This document shows positions 51,301-63,077 of a DNA stretch of 64,000 nt, piece after piece; within the stretch, counting starts at the first letter, position 1; each line of letters begins with the position of its first letter. The notes beneath the pieces are model-generated. The model saw only the letters and a list, made by a program, of their open reading frames with translations. It did no database searches and was not told the origin of the DNA. A program made the position numbers and the translations under genes. Source of the stretch: Brevipalpus yothersi (taxonomy: Eukaryota > Arthropoda > Arachnida > Trombidiformes > Tenuipalpidae); the NCBI GenBank assembly GCA_003956705.1, contig QZCP01000101.1, positions 248,001 to 312,000 of the forward strand. The letters are read 5' to 3'.

Positions 51301-52456
51301 GATTTTTGGCCCGCTAAGCTCTCACTTTCACGAACCAAAAATGAGCCATTGATGCCAGAAGATAAAAGATTTTCAGCTATTTCACGAGATATTGAGCCAT
51401 GATACCATGAGTGTTGCTTTTCTAGAGCATTAACAGGAGTAATGTAATTAGATGGAACCCATCCGATTTGTCCAGTACGAGATTGTGCCTCACACCATTC
51501 ACCAGTTCGGTTGTAAGAAAGTACACGAACTTGTTCACCTTTAGCAACTGAGAGTTGATTTTCTCCACCTGATTGAAATTCATATAATGCTACGAAAAGT
51601 TGAGGATCAGGTTCATCTTGAAAAGATGATGGTACTTGGTGGAGATTCTCTTTGGAAACCCATTGATTATGAGCACTAACAAATGAGATAGAAGAGCTGC
51701 CCATTGTAGACATACCATCTTGCACACTTGCCGATGAATTATCTTCACCTGGTATATCAGGTAAAGGTCGATTTTGCAATGAGCTTTCTGTTTGAGGAAG
51801 CAGAAAGAAAGCCATTAAGAATGGTGCCCAAAAGAGCGTAGGAAATGAGGGAAAGAAGGCAACTGATCACAAACTCCCATTTATACATAAAATGATAATT
51901 CATAAACCTTGATGGATTGTTAGTAGAAAAAAAACAGACGTCTCTATTAATCCGATTCATACTCTTAAAAATTGTGCAACTCATATGTGATTGCAGATTG
52001 ACCGAAAAGACCATTCAAATCTCACTATAAGTTATCAATTTTGATTATCCTCTGTAACTGCTTCTAGCTTCTAACTTCTTCTAACTGCACATACACGCAA
52101 CGGAATGGTCTAGTATCTTGACATAAATCACACGAAACATGCTTGTGTAAGTGTGTGTGTATAAATACACAAAACTATACTAGAATATATGCAAGATGTA
52201 TGTAAGGGATTGGATCAGAAGTAGTAAGTGGATGTCAACTGTTGGTGAAAAGTTCAATGCACTCACCGTTAGGATCGATTAATAATTTATTGCTATTCAA
52301 ACCATCTTTAGAGCGACTCCGTTGTGAATGCTTAGAATGGCCGATAGTGGCTATCCGTGGATTACAATGGATAAGATCACGATTGGTATTTGATGAAAAT
52401 TGACTTAAATTATGTTGATTCTTGTTGGATGCTTCTTTTCCCTGTTGAGCACCCAT
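45400..52456 (-). CDS. Abl: Abl non-receptor tyrosine kinase
   Basis: Five exons, 52456-52267, 51787-50519, 50389-49890, 49674-49154 and 47941-45400, give 1673 residues, close to fly Abl. It is a cytoplasmic kinase that links receptor and adhesion signals to actin. MGAQQGKE has the Gly2 of an N-myristoylation site. An SH3 domain (about 127-181), SH2 domain (about 190-280, with FLVRESES) and kinase domain (about 311-563) follow. The kinase has LGGGQYGDVYE, Lys in VAVKTLK, HRDLAARN, DFG and the activation-loop Tyr of DTYTAHAG. Proline-rich stretches such as APVPPKRT and the conserved RYGTLPKGARIGAYL lie downstream. The C-terminus ends in an F-actin-binding-like helical domain. All catalytic residues are intact. 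The last exon holds half of the protein. Confidence 0.97.
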
Positions 52457-54420
52457 TTACCTTGTGTCCAACCAGATCGGTTGGGCTTCAATGTGTGAAT
52501 ATACACAGCTAATATCTTTTTTTTCACACTATTCACGAGATGACAATGACGATGATGAAAGGGAAGTTTTTTGCACCAATAACAATGAGAAGTAAATCAT
52601 TAAGAAGCTATGTAGGATTGTTAAATTGATGGTATTGAATGTTGAGTGAAAAATAGTAATAATAATACAATTCCTAGGATGAAGAAAGAGGTGTCAATGA
52701 CTGGGTTTTCAGGTAAACAATACACTGTACACATCAATATGTATGTAGAAACCCTGGAAGAAGTATGGCTCAATATGTCTACACTTGTGACAAGCCTAGT
52801 AGTATGATTGAAATATGGTGTGTATATGTCAATTAGTTGTAAAGATGAACAATTTGATGTTAGAAGTAATGAAGGAAATGAATTAACTTGAGAGAGAAAA
52901 GGAGATGAAAAGCAGCAAACACAAATCAATTCTCCAATTTTTCACAAGCATTCAAAAAATGGTAAATTTTCCTCCTCTCTTGTCCACAGTGAACCACACA
53001 TTGAAGACACATACACACACAAACACAATGGAGACAAGCACAGTCTTTTACTCATCAACACTGTGGACATTCCATTCTTAATGGACAAACAACAATCAAG
53101 AAATGATCATGATGAAGGCGAAGAAGAAAAAGAGAGGATGGGATGTAGGCTGCAGAAAAAAATGGTCAAATCAGTTGCAGCAAGAAGCCTCTCGGGCGCA
53201 AGCTTGCTATCCAACATCCGCATCTCTTGCTCTCTCTCTCTCTTCTCTTTCTCTTTTCTCTCCTCTCTCTCTTTCTACTCTCTCTCTCTCATCATCAAAT
53301 GTTCCGGTGGGCCATGAAGAGCTCTTTCTCCATCTATCTCTTTTCAGCTCAAAGACCATTGTAAGTTACCCAAAAATTGTCCAAAAGTGGGTGTAAATTG
53401 TGAGGTACATTAAGACGAGACAGAGTATCAATTTGTGTTGCATCCACAAATCATGTTACAGTACACGTCTTCGAGAGAGAGAGAGAGAATAGAGTTGGTG
53501 TAGAGAGAGAGGAAAAGGATGAAAATCGAGAAAGGAAATCAAGATCCTGATGTTTCAAGAATTATTTCCTTAGGCATAATCAAGTGTATCCCCTTTTTAG
53601 TAAGATTCTTCTCACACACATACCCAAGTGAGCCAAATTATTGTAAAAATTTTTTCTCTCTCTCTCTCTTTCTTTCCAACTCTTGCATGGGATCTTGGAA
53701 ACAAATCCTCATGATTACCAAGAGTGAAAGAGAGAGGCGTGATCGGGTGCAGTTGCATGGAATCATGATGTCGAAGCGGCTTAGTGATAAAAAGTGTTGA
53801 TAAGCTAATGAAATGTTTCGACAATAAGTTTTCTTTGCTTACTTTTTCGATGGCTTCTCTCTCTCTCTCTCTCTATGTGATTATAACTTAGTTCTTTTTC
53901 TCTTGCGATTAGAGAGGAGAAAAACTTTTTAGAAAAAAAAACAGCAGCTTAAGAAAAGAAATGTAATCGATCTACTTTTGAGGACCATTTCCCCATCTAG
54001 AACATTATTATTAGGAGAGAAAAAACTAATGATCGATTCAAATTAGCCTCTTATACGATGAATTGTTTTTCAAAACGCTCTACTGGAGATAGATAATAAC
54101 TTTACTTTACTGTTTGGAGCCTCTTAATCAAGGTGTATCTAATTGAGAAAACTGTGAAACAAATTGATAGATTGATGCAAAAAGAGTTGAGCATTGTTTT
54201 CCGATCCTCTGATTTCGTAATTTTTCTTGTAATTAACCAAATTAAATTTGCAGTCTATCAGTGGAATGTGAAGAGGGAAAGAGAGAGAAAAAAGAACAAA
54301 AATCGATATTTCAGTGGTGATGACTGGAATGAAAGATTTGTAGGATATAATTATTGCTTTTGTCTAATTCAACTTGAGTGTGACAAATTAACGACAACAT
54401 AAATATGATCGGAGAAATCA
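52457..54420. other. Abl 5' flank
   Basis: Non-coding. CT tracts lie at about 53227-53290, 53655-53671 and 53856-53874, with GA at 53474-53487. Open frames here are repeat-derived. Confidence 0.5.
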
Positions 54421-54439
54421 TCGATTAGCACGACTCCCA

Positions 54440-54930
54440 CAACTTGTAAGAGTTGCTACGGAAATACTGAAACTCTAGCCATGAAAAGGAATTCATCAGG
54501 CCTCTTACCCCGATCTTAACGATTTTGATCGATTGGCAGTTGCTTAGACCTTTTCGTTTTCAAATCTTTCCCAAAAGATGCTGATAGTCATTGGAGAAAA
54601 CTGAATCTCCTAGTAATCGATCAAAATGTTTATGCTTTATTGAGCTGAACATTTCATCAGGTATGTGACTCATGAGCCACATTTTTTAATTGCCTCTTTG
54701 AGTGTGATTCATAGTAAGTTGTTCTTGAAGAAATTAGTGTTAAAACATAAGAGAAAGTTTTAGGGAGGAAAAACTCAAAAGAAGTTCTGAAAAAAAATTC
54801 GATAGGAGATAAAATTCATATCCCAATCAAGAGAAAATAAGTATTGCTATTTAACAAATTTTCACTAGAGACAGTTGGATGAAAATCCATGATCAATAGA
54901 TTCATTTGAATCATTCGGAGTATGCTACAT
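54440..54930 (+). repeat. Dispersed repeat, copy 1
   Basis: This stretch of about 490 bases matches 61467-61990 in the same orientation. The match is patchy at the ends and almost perfect in an 83-base core at 54631-54713. It lies just after the RNF19 stop codon (54968). The core reads AATAAA on the minus strand (54641-54636), which could serve as the RNF19 poly(A) signal. No open frame, target-site duplication or terminal inverted repeat is evident, so the element type is unknown. Confidence 0.85.
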
Positions 54931-54967
54931 ACAAATGCTCATGCGATTGTAAAAAAATCGGTATAAA

Positions 54968-57900
54968 TCATTGAGCTTGATTGGAAACGTCGGTCAGTGG
55001 TGGCCCAAGACTTAATGATGAGGTTCCACTACTTTTTTTGGCAATCATTTTTGAGGTCTCTGAGCTCTTAACTCTTTTAAGCTGTTGAGGTTTTTTGTCA
55101 TCATGTTGGGAGGCTGTGTCAGACACTGTAGATTTGATGCTTTCTTTTCTTCTTAAGAAGTTGAATTGACCGTTATATAAACTTCGGAGACCTTTCAAAG
55201 ACTTTTCCTTACCACTATTCGTGCCAGCTTTTGGTGACGCTGATGTCTTTGAGTTGCTGCTTTTCATCGAAAGAGCATACACTGGACAACAGGGTCGGTG
55301 TACTTGATCACAGATCATACAATAGTTGGCCAGCTGATCACAAGAACGGGATTCAAATTTGTTCAGTTTTCCTTTTGTTCCAGTAGGTAAGAATGAAACG
55401 CATTTTGACCCACTGGCCACTTTTGAATCTAATAGTTTAGCACTTTTAGTGCTGTGAGCATCTTCACAACGACATGGCTTGTGAAGTCCTTTTCCAACAC
55501 AAGAGCTACTGCTTTCTCCTTCTAGAGTATGAACCTCAGCTGGAGCGAATGCCTTAAAGTCACCTCCAGTAGCACCAGATGAGGTCCCAGAACAGAGATC
55601 CTTACACATGAGGTCCTTATAATTGTTAGCCACCAATGAACCTGCAAGGGCTCTCATACTTGCGTCATCACCAAGTGATAAATTAGCTGAACATCTTTCA
55701 CTAAAACTTATCGTATTGGATGCTGTTTCACTTTGCATACTCTGCTGTCCACTACTGACGCTGTAGCGTTTCGATGATGGCTCTTGCATTTTCGATGAGC
55801 TTATGATGCTCCCAGCGAGAGCTGCGTTCGAAGCGTCCCTTTCCATTTTGTCCAGATGACTTCCACTCCCCATACTGAGGCTTGTCGATAGTCCGAATGA
55901 AACTTCTCCGATACTAGGGTTGGCTCCTTTGTTACTCAGAGTAGTGTCTACGCTAAGACCATCTGAGAAGTAAATAAAGTTGAGAAATTAGAGAAAACAA
56001 TCAACTCATACATGTGATTTAGTCAAAGTTAGCAAAGTCTTATTCACTGTTTGAAAATTTGAACAAAAAGCTTAAAATTGGATTTGCTTCTCAGCAGAAT
56101 AGGAAATCACATCTTTGATAAGGTATCGTAGATTGACTTTTATCAAGATAAACATGAAAGGCCATATTTTCTGTTTTTACAGCCCTTTTTGCATTAATCG
56201 AAACGATACGATTATGCTGAAGGAATCTGTGATCTTATCCATTTCTCAATATGTTAATCCCAGAAAACATCTCTGAATTAGATTTTTTCCATTTTTTTCT
56301 TGGTTCTAGTTTCCTTGAACCTTTTCAAGATGAAAATCCTCTTCCATAAAATATTCTTCAGGAAAGTTGGAAAATCGAAAAATTGTTCCTCTTAATCCAC
56401 TGTCAAATACTCCAAGCTGAACGAGGTGAGCTTCAAAGCCGTCCAGTGATAGAAATACCATGTTATAATTTAGTCTCTAGTTGAAGAAATAGAATGCTTT
56501 GCCTGAAATATTTCTCGCTAAGATTCCTTGTAAACTGGGAATAACAAATACAATACAATGGAAAGAATACAACTGAGAAGTTATGGAATTTCAAATATGA
56601 TTCACGGAAAAAATTCGATATTCTTTAACTGTATGAGGAACTAAACTGAAGAAAAAGAATGATTACAATGCCTAATTGCAATAAAGGTAATGATAAAATT
56701 TCACCAAGGGAACAGAGACTATTATACTAACCAGAGGCAAATTTAGATGCATTCAAACCAATTTCGCTCTCTTCATCATCTAAATCAATTTTTCCTCTTG
56801 ACGAGTTGTTTACTCCACAACCACCGGATCGACATAGAGAAATGGGAACAACACCGTAAACGTAGGCCAAAAGAATCGGAACACCCATACAGACAGCCAC
56901 TGCAGTCAGAATAGGTGAAATTATTACGGAGGTTACTACTCCACTCGTAACAAGAAGATTTTTCTTGTGTTGGTTCATTCCTTGTTTCGCAAATCGTGCA
57001 TGCAAGGTTCGTCCGACCCAAACTGGTACACCTTCAAAAGATAAACATAATATGAGTTAGATCACCAAGGTTTCGGAGTGTAAAATGATTCAAGTTTCGC
57101 TCTATGATTGGCTCTGAGAAGTAAACAAATAACCGGACTCTATAGCTTGCTCAATTAGTGATATAGCATCAGACCAATGGCCACAAGTAGTAAACAGAGT
57201 AGCATCAGAGATAGAGATAAGTATTTACTAGAGAGGCTCGCTGTCTTAGATAGCGAGCAAATTTGCTATTTTCTTGAATGTTCATAAAGAAGATGAGAAG
57301 ACAATTGTGTGTCATGCATCAAGCTGGAAAATTTTCCAAATCAATCAGTGATAACTCAGTTATAAATTAGAGAGGAATGTGATGGATGTAGATTGGAGAG
57401 AAATTGCTCCACAAAGAATAATAAACAATTGTCATCCATTTGAATGGAATTTGCCTGGAAGAATTTAGGGAAGTCTGTTCAACATTTTTCATACTCCACT
57501 ACACTTCAACAGTTGTCCCATTTTCAGCAATCAGATCTCACCTATTATGATTGCGGGTACAGCTATTCCAGCAATCAAAGCAATACCTGAGGGAGAAGGA
57601 TGAGAAAAAGAAATTTAGTCAATAATTTGTTCGAAATTGATAGGCTAATCGTTGAGATTTTTTTTGGCACGAAAGATCAAGCATATATGAATAGATAGAA
57701 TAAAAAAACAAACTCACCAACTGGAGCCCCAATAAGCATTCCGAGCTGCCAAAGTATTTTTTTCTTTCTTGACCATGGCTTTTTGCCCCAAAAGGTACAG
57801 CCAGAAGGAGATAGAAAATGGAGATCACCAATTTGTTTCAAACATAGCCAACAAAATTCAGTACCACAAACACTGCAAGTAATATGATTACAGGAGCCAT

Positions 57901-58924
57901 CATCTATTTTTATAATGGACACTTTACACGATGGACAAGCTTTCACATCATCTCTGGCCTTTACTGAGCCATGACTAGAAGCTATTGATGATGATCGAGG
58001 CTTATACCGAGAATTAGATCCATGATTTAGATGCTTATTTCGCATCAAGCGGGCATTATCACAGGTTAAATTTGGATGCCACTCTTGTTTACAATGATAA
58101 CAGAAGCTAGTCTCACAGCCTGGTCGACTACAACGCAATTTGGGACAGCTTGCACACCCAGAAGCAATCACAACATAATCACAATCTGGGGCTGGACACC
58201 ATCGACTATCGGGCTCAGTGACTAATACCCGTCGAAGCATGAAATTTTCATATTTGTGTAGATAGGTAGCATCATCGAGAATCATTTTAATATCATTCGG
58301 ATGCACAGGTTCCACACATTGAGGACATGATATGTTAATTCGGCTCTCAGATATCTCAATTTTCAAATATTGTTGCAGACAATCGTAACAGGCACGATGT
58401 GGGCAAGATGTAAGCATCGGAAAACATTGATGAGGCAATTCGAGAAGACATAATGGACATTCCATGGTACCACTAGTACTACTATTAGCATTCATTGGAT
58501 CACTTTTACAATCAGCACCATTCGAAATATGTCTTGACGTGCTCTGGACAATAATATTCTTGTTTATGCTTCCAGTTGCAGTAACAGTAGTTGTTGTGAT
58601 ATCATCTCCAGTCACTGATGAAGGTGATGACGGTGATGACGGTGTTGATGATGCTGATGACGAAGTTGCCTTGATTTTTGTGGTATTCAAATTTATTTTG
58701 ACTTTATTACCAGAGCAACTTGGCTCACAATTTACACCTGGTTTTGATTCTGGATTGGAAAAATTTGTGTTCATCTTACAACAAGAAGAGGAGGAGGAGG
58801 AAGAAGAAGAAGAAGAGGAAACATTATGATGATGATCACAATTTTCGGTAGCTGTCGATAATGTTGATGATGAGGGCATTGGCTGACACCTTGAGCCATC
58901 CAATGAACCACACCTTTCAGCCAT
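54968..58924 (-). CDS. RNF19A: RBR-type E3 ubiquitin ligase of the RNF19 (dorfin) family
   Basis: Four exons, 58924-57718, 57586-57542, 57031-56732 and 55962-54968, give 848 residues; human RNF19A is 838. RBR ligases take ubiquitin from E2 onto a Cys in RING2 before passing it to the substrate. The N-terminus is a Ser-rich low-complexity region. RING1 starts at CPLCLLELP, followed by the IBR (CPAPDC...CYHCKQEWHP) and RING2 (CPSCKVSIIK...CNHITCSVCGTEFCWLC, with the catalytic Cys in HITC). GCTFWGKKPWSRKKKILWQLG and two hydrophobic segments (GIALIAGIAVPAIIIG; VAVCMGVPILLAYVYGVVP) match family membrane anchors, and CRSGGCG follows. The Ser-rich tail is divergent. The start is the first ATG (58924). 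RNF19A and RNF19B are not distinguished. Exon 2 is only 45 bases. Confidence 0.95.
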
Positions 58925-59114
58925 CTCACACCAGAACAATCCACCTATATGTATACACTGTACAATGCACCAAGCAAACTGATGGCCACACACAATTTCA
59001 TTTGATTTAATCAAACAAAAACATCATCTTCAACCAACTTAAAACAACAACCATAAGAGATACCTTATCGATGCTGCTTCTCTCTCCTCGCGCCACCTAA
59101 CCTCTCTCTCTCTN

Positions 59115-59178
<64 letters not shown>

Positions 59179-59882
59179 TGACTCTCACTATATCATGACC
59201 CAGGAACTTTTCTTCGTTCTTTTTTGAACTTGATTCTTCCTGAATTCGCGAATTTTGTGTTACATTGTATACAGATAGAGATATACTTTTGTACTCAAAT
59301 ATCAAGGTTGATGATCCATTGATTGAAAATTATACATTTATTGATGCGAAATTCCGTCGGATTTTCCCTCATTTGTTCAGAAGATAATTTACCATCAAGA
59401 ATATTGTTTGATGAACACTTTGGAAAATAGAGGCAAGGAGAGCGGAAAAAAAATTCGATGATGAATCAGCACTAGAATGGCCGCTCAAAAACTGAAGACT
59501 TCATTAAATGAAACAAAAATCAGCGAATAAAATGAACGATAATCGTCGATTCAAGAATATTTGATTGGGATGTTTTGAATATTGGTATACTGAAATTGAA
59601 GAAGAATACTTTTTGCATTTTTTTCCGAATTGACAAGGCCAACGGTGCTGACTTCGCTTACCAGTAACGTTTTCCATCTCAGTTTTCACACATGCTTAAC
59701 TCTCTTTCTCACTCATCATGATGTGGACAAACACCAAGTGAAAACTCACACTGGTCTCTGGGCGTATTTTATCTCTACGTATTTTATCTCTGGTGAAATA
59801 ATCTTTGATATATCTTATCATCCAATTTATTCTTCAAATAATTTGAGTATTTCGTCTTATTCTTTCTATTCCTACATCCACT
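58925..59882. promoter_or_regulatory. Divergent promoter region, RNF19 / SDR
   Basis: 958 bases separate the two start codons. A CT tract lies on the RNF19 side at 59102-59174. No TATA box is clear. Confidence 0.55.
59102..59174. repeat. (CT)n microsatellite with one ambiguous base
   Basis: An almost pure CT array with a single N at 59114, in the leader or promoter of RNF19. Confidence 0.95.
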
Positions 59883-60964
59883 ATGGACATTAATCTTACC
59901 AACAAAGTTGCCCTGATTACAGGTTAGTTGGAGGAAACAATTGACATTAGCAATCGATTTCGATAAACATGATTAAGGTGATAGTGAAACTTATTGATAA
60001 CTTTCAGGCTCAAGCCAAGGCATTGGAGCGGCCACTGCTGTCCTTTTCTCAAAATTGGGTGCAAAAGTGATCATCACTGGTCGTAATCAGGATCTTTTGG
60101 CGAAAGTTGGCCAAGAGTGTGAACAAGTATCACCATCAAAAGAAAAGGTAAGATGCTTGATCATTTCTAATATTGTTCATCATTATGCAAATCATGAGTA
60201 ACCATGAGTAAGTATATATCTTATCCTGTTTTCCAAGCCTTTGATAGTGAAAGCTGATCTCTCGAAAGAGGATGAAGTGAAAAAACTTGCGGATGCAACT
60301 CTTGCTAAATATGGAGGTATTGATATACTGGTCAACAATGTTGGTTTTGGCTCATCGTACAATTTTGATAACCCAAAATTCATGGAAGGCTATGATGCAG
60401 TATTCCAATTGAATGTCCGAAGTGTTGTTCAATTGACCAATCTTCTGATTGCTTCTCTCAAAGAGCGTCGAGGAACGGTCATCAATGTCTCGAGCATTGC
60501 TGGAATTCGACCTGTAAGTTGACCTGAGGATGCAGATTGAGCAACGCTGACCATTTTTCTTATTCTGCTTAATCATTTCAATTAGTTTGGATTTTTTATG
60601 TCCTACTGTATGTCGAAAGCTGCTCTCGATATGTTCACCAAATGTCTGGCTCAAGATGTGGCTCCTCATGTGCGAGTTAATTCTCTCAAGTAGGTAGAGA
60701 TGGGATCGATTTGATTCTGGTGAAACTCAACCAATTTTTCCTCTTCACAGTCCTGGTCCCGTTGAGACACAATTCCGAGAAAACCTTCTTGGAGGTCCTC
60801 CAACCGTTTTGAGTGATCCAGGACGCAATACTGCTTTGGAAAGAGTAGGAACATCTGAAGAGATGGCAAAAACTATTGCTTTCTTGGCCTCTGATGCTGC
60901 TAACAACATGACAGGATCAATTGTCGTCAGTGATGGTGGAAGCGTTATCACCAGACCTAAATAG
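59883..60964 (+). CDS. Short-chain dehydrogenase/reductase (classical SDR)
   Basis: Five exons, 59883-59922, 60008-60147, 60238-60513, 60586-60689 and 60751-60964, give 257 residues. Classical SDRs are NAD(P)-dependent oxidoreductases with a Rossmann fold. The cofactor site TGSSQGIG is split by the first intron. NNVG stands where NNAG is usual. The catalytic Ser is in NVSSIAG and the Y-x3-K pair is in SYCMSK. PGPVET and SDGGSVI follow. There is no targeting signal, so it is probably cytosolic. Similarity is to FabG-like and DHRS-type enzymes; the substrate is unknown. A poly(A) signal AATAAA lies at 61077-61082. Confidence 0.95.
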
Positions 60965-61076
60965 AATGTCCCAAAAAACAGAATTACAGAAATGGTCGTG
61001 AGAAGCCTCTGTACCAAGTTCAGCTAAACCTCTTTCCATAACATGTAAGGGATCCTAGTTTACGATTTTTTCACCC

Positions 61077-61082
61077 AATAAA
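61077..61082 (+). terminator. Poly(A) signal of the SDR gene
   Basis: An AATAAA hexamer lies 112 bases after the SDR stop codon. Confidence 0.6.
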
Positions 61083-61466
61083 CTCTCTTATATTCCAATG
61101 AGTAACAGAGGTTCAATTCTAGGGAAAACTTTATTCGCCCCTGATAAATTTTCATCTCACTCCCTGACAATGCGTTATTAGGGTAATGTTCTGATAGTCA
61201 AAACAAAATTTGATTCAGCAGAAAATTAGAAAAAACCAAAATCTCAAGACAGAAAGTGTGGATAGGACAAAATGAGATCAAAAAGAGACAGTTAGATTTA
61301 GCATAGAACAAAAAACAGCCTCAGTTATTCTTGTACCTTTTGATCGTACGCTATTGATTTAACACTCAAAGATCCGAGGAGCTGTCTTCCTTATCTCTAC
61401 TTTAGTATGAAAAATTAACCATAACAATAATTGGACCAAAAAATTATGAATGATTATGATTTTGTT

Positions 61467-61990
61467 CACTTGTAAAAATGACTTGCTATAGAGACTCGAG
61501 AAAGCTATGGAGCTTAGCTATGAAAAGGTACTGATCAGGCCGCTTCAGTAGTAGCCACTCATGATCTTGGTACATAGTTTAGACCTTTTCGTTTTTAAAT
61601 CTCTCCCAGAAGATGCTGATAGTCATCGGAGAAAACTGTACCTCCTTGTAATCGATCTGAATCTTTATGCTTTATGCTTTATTGAGCTGAACATATCATC
61701 AGGTATGTGACTCATGAGCCACATTTTTTAATTGCCTCTTTGAGTGTGATTCATACCAAATTGTTCCTGGAGAAATTATGTTTGAAGCGTAAGAGAATGT
61801 TCTGGAGACAAGAAAAAACTTAAAAAAATTTGTCAAAAAATTTGATTACGAATTAAGTTGATACTTTAATCAAGAAAGAAAAAAACTAGTCTCGCTATCT
61901 AACGAATTTTGCTAGAGATAGTTGGATTCCATGCAAATTCATACTCGATATGTTCAATTTGAATTATTAAAATGAGTGTCGCATAAGTTC
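61467..61990 (+). repeat. Dispersed repeat, copy 2
   Basis: This is the partner of 54440-54930, in the same orientation, about 7 kb away. The core at 61673-61755 differs from copy 1 at one of 83 positions. The flanks have many substitutions and small indels, and 61665-61680 holds an extra TTTATGC unit. No coding potential is seen. Confidence 0.85.
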
Positions 61991-63077
61991 AATCAACTTA
62001 AAATCATCCCTCGAATTGCTTTCGATCTCTGAATAATCTGTAGACTTGGTGCTCCAACAGTGGCATATTTAGAATTCAACTCAAATATCGATCAAAATTT
62101 TTCAAAGCTTCACCACAGAAACATTCATACTCAGTTTCTCCTCGCATCATAAATAAATCATGAAAAAAAAGTTGACTAATGATCCATCTTAATCAAAGTT
62201 TCACACTATTATGGACAAGATGAATGAGTATAGTGTAGATATATATTTTTGAGCTGCTGTCACTATCTTACCATCTCTCATACTCATTGTTCTCTGGGTT
62301 GAGCAAGATAATTTTTATTGTTGAAGAATCTGGTTTTTTCGGTTGTCCTGACTGTACAGTGAAGAGGAGAGAGTAGAGAAGAGAAAAAAAAATCACTAAA
62401 TGAGTAGTAAACTTGATGAGTGGATTTTTTTTCATCCTCTTCTTCTTCTCCAAAGATCTGAATCTATGATGGCCTAACATATATCCAACAATCAGTAAGA
62501 TTGGCAGACTGAAGTAAGCCCGAAAGTGTTTACTTGCGCTCTTGAAACCTTTTTCACATCTCATTTCATTTTATTTCAACAACAGTATTCATTTAAATAC
62601 TGTTGATTGTACCTTGCCTCCCCGTCACACACACATACAAAAGCTTTGTCAGTGTGTCCACATGATCATCTAGCTGGTGGACACTATCCAGTAATCAAAT
62701 TTATTAATCAGTCTTTCTTGTCAGAGTAAAGCTCATTTTGATCAACTATTTTATTTGATTTTGGTGCGCCTCTCATACACTTATACTACTGTTGCTGCTT
62801 TTTTTGTTTTTGTGCTTCCCAAATAATGATCAATACATCCCTGATAATCAATGTATCTATTTTTTTGCCAACATTAATACATTGATAATCCAGTGATTAT
62901 ATAGAGACAAGATATTTTGATTATATATTCATTCAAATCATCCTGAATTAAGATTTTCATCGAAATTAATAGCTTTAAATCAGGTTTGTGTTGTGTGTTC
63001 TTAGGATATGTTGATAATAATTTGTATCCATGTTTTGATTACCAAATTACAGTGATTTTATTCATACTGGTCCCACA

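Larger units (their letters stand above)
60965..63077. other. Spacer between the SDR and JAZF1
   Basis: It contains the SDR 3' UTR, the second copy of the dispersed repeat (61467-61990) and the presumed JAZF1 leader. A minus-strand frame of 98 codons at 62268-62564 has two hydrophobic stretches but no other support. Confidence 0.5.

Noticed and set aside
62268..62564. Minus-strand frame of 98 codons with two hydrophobic stretches
   Set aside because: It has an ATG but no family resemblance or neighbouring exons, and AT-rich DNA easily gives hydrophobic frames. It could be a small membrane protein, but I cannot support it.
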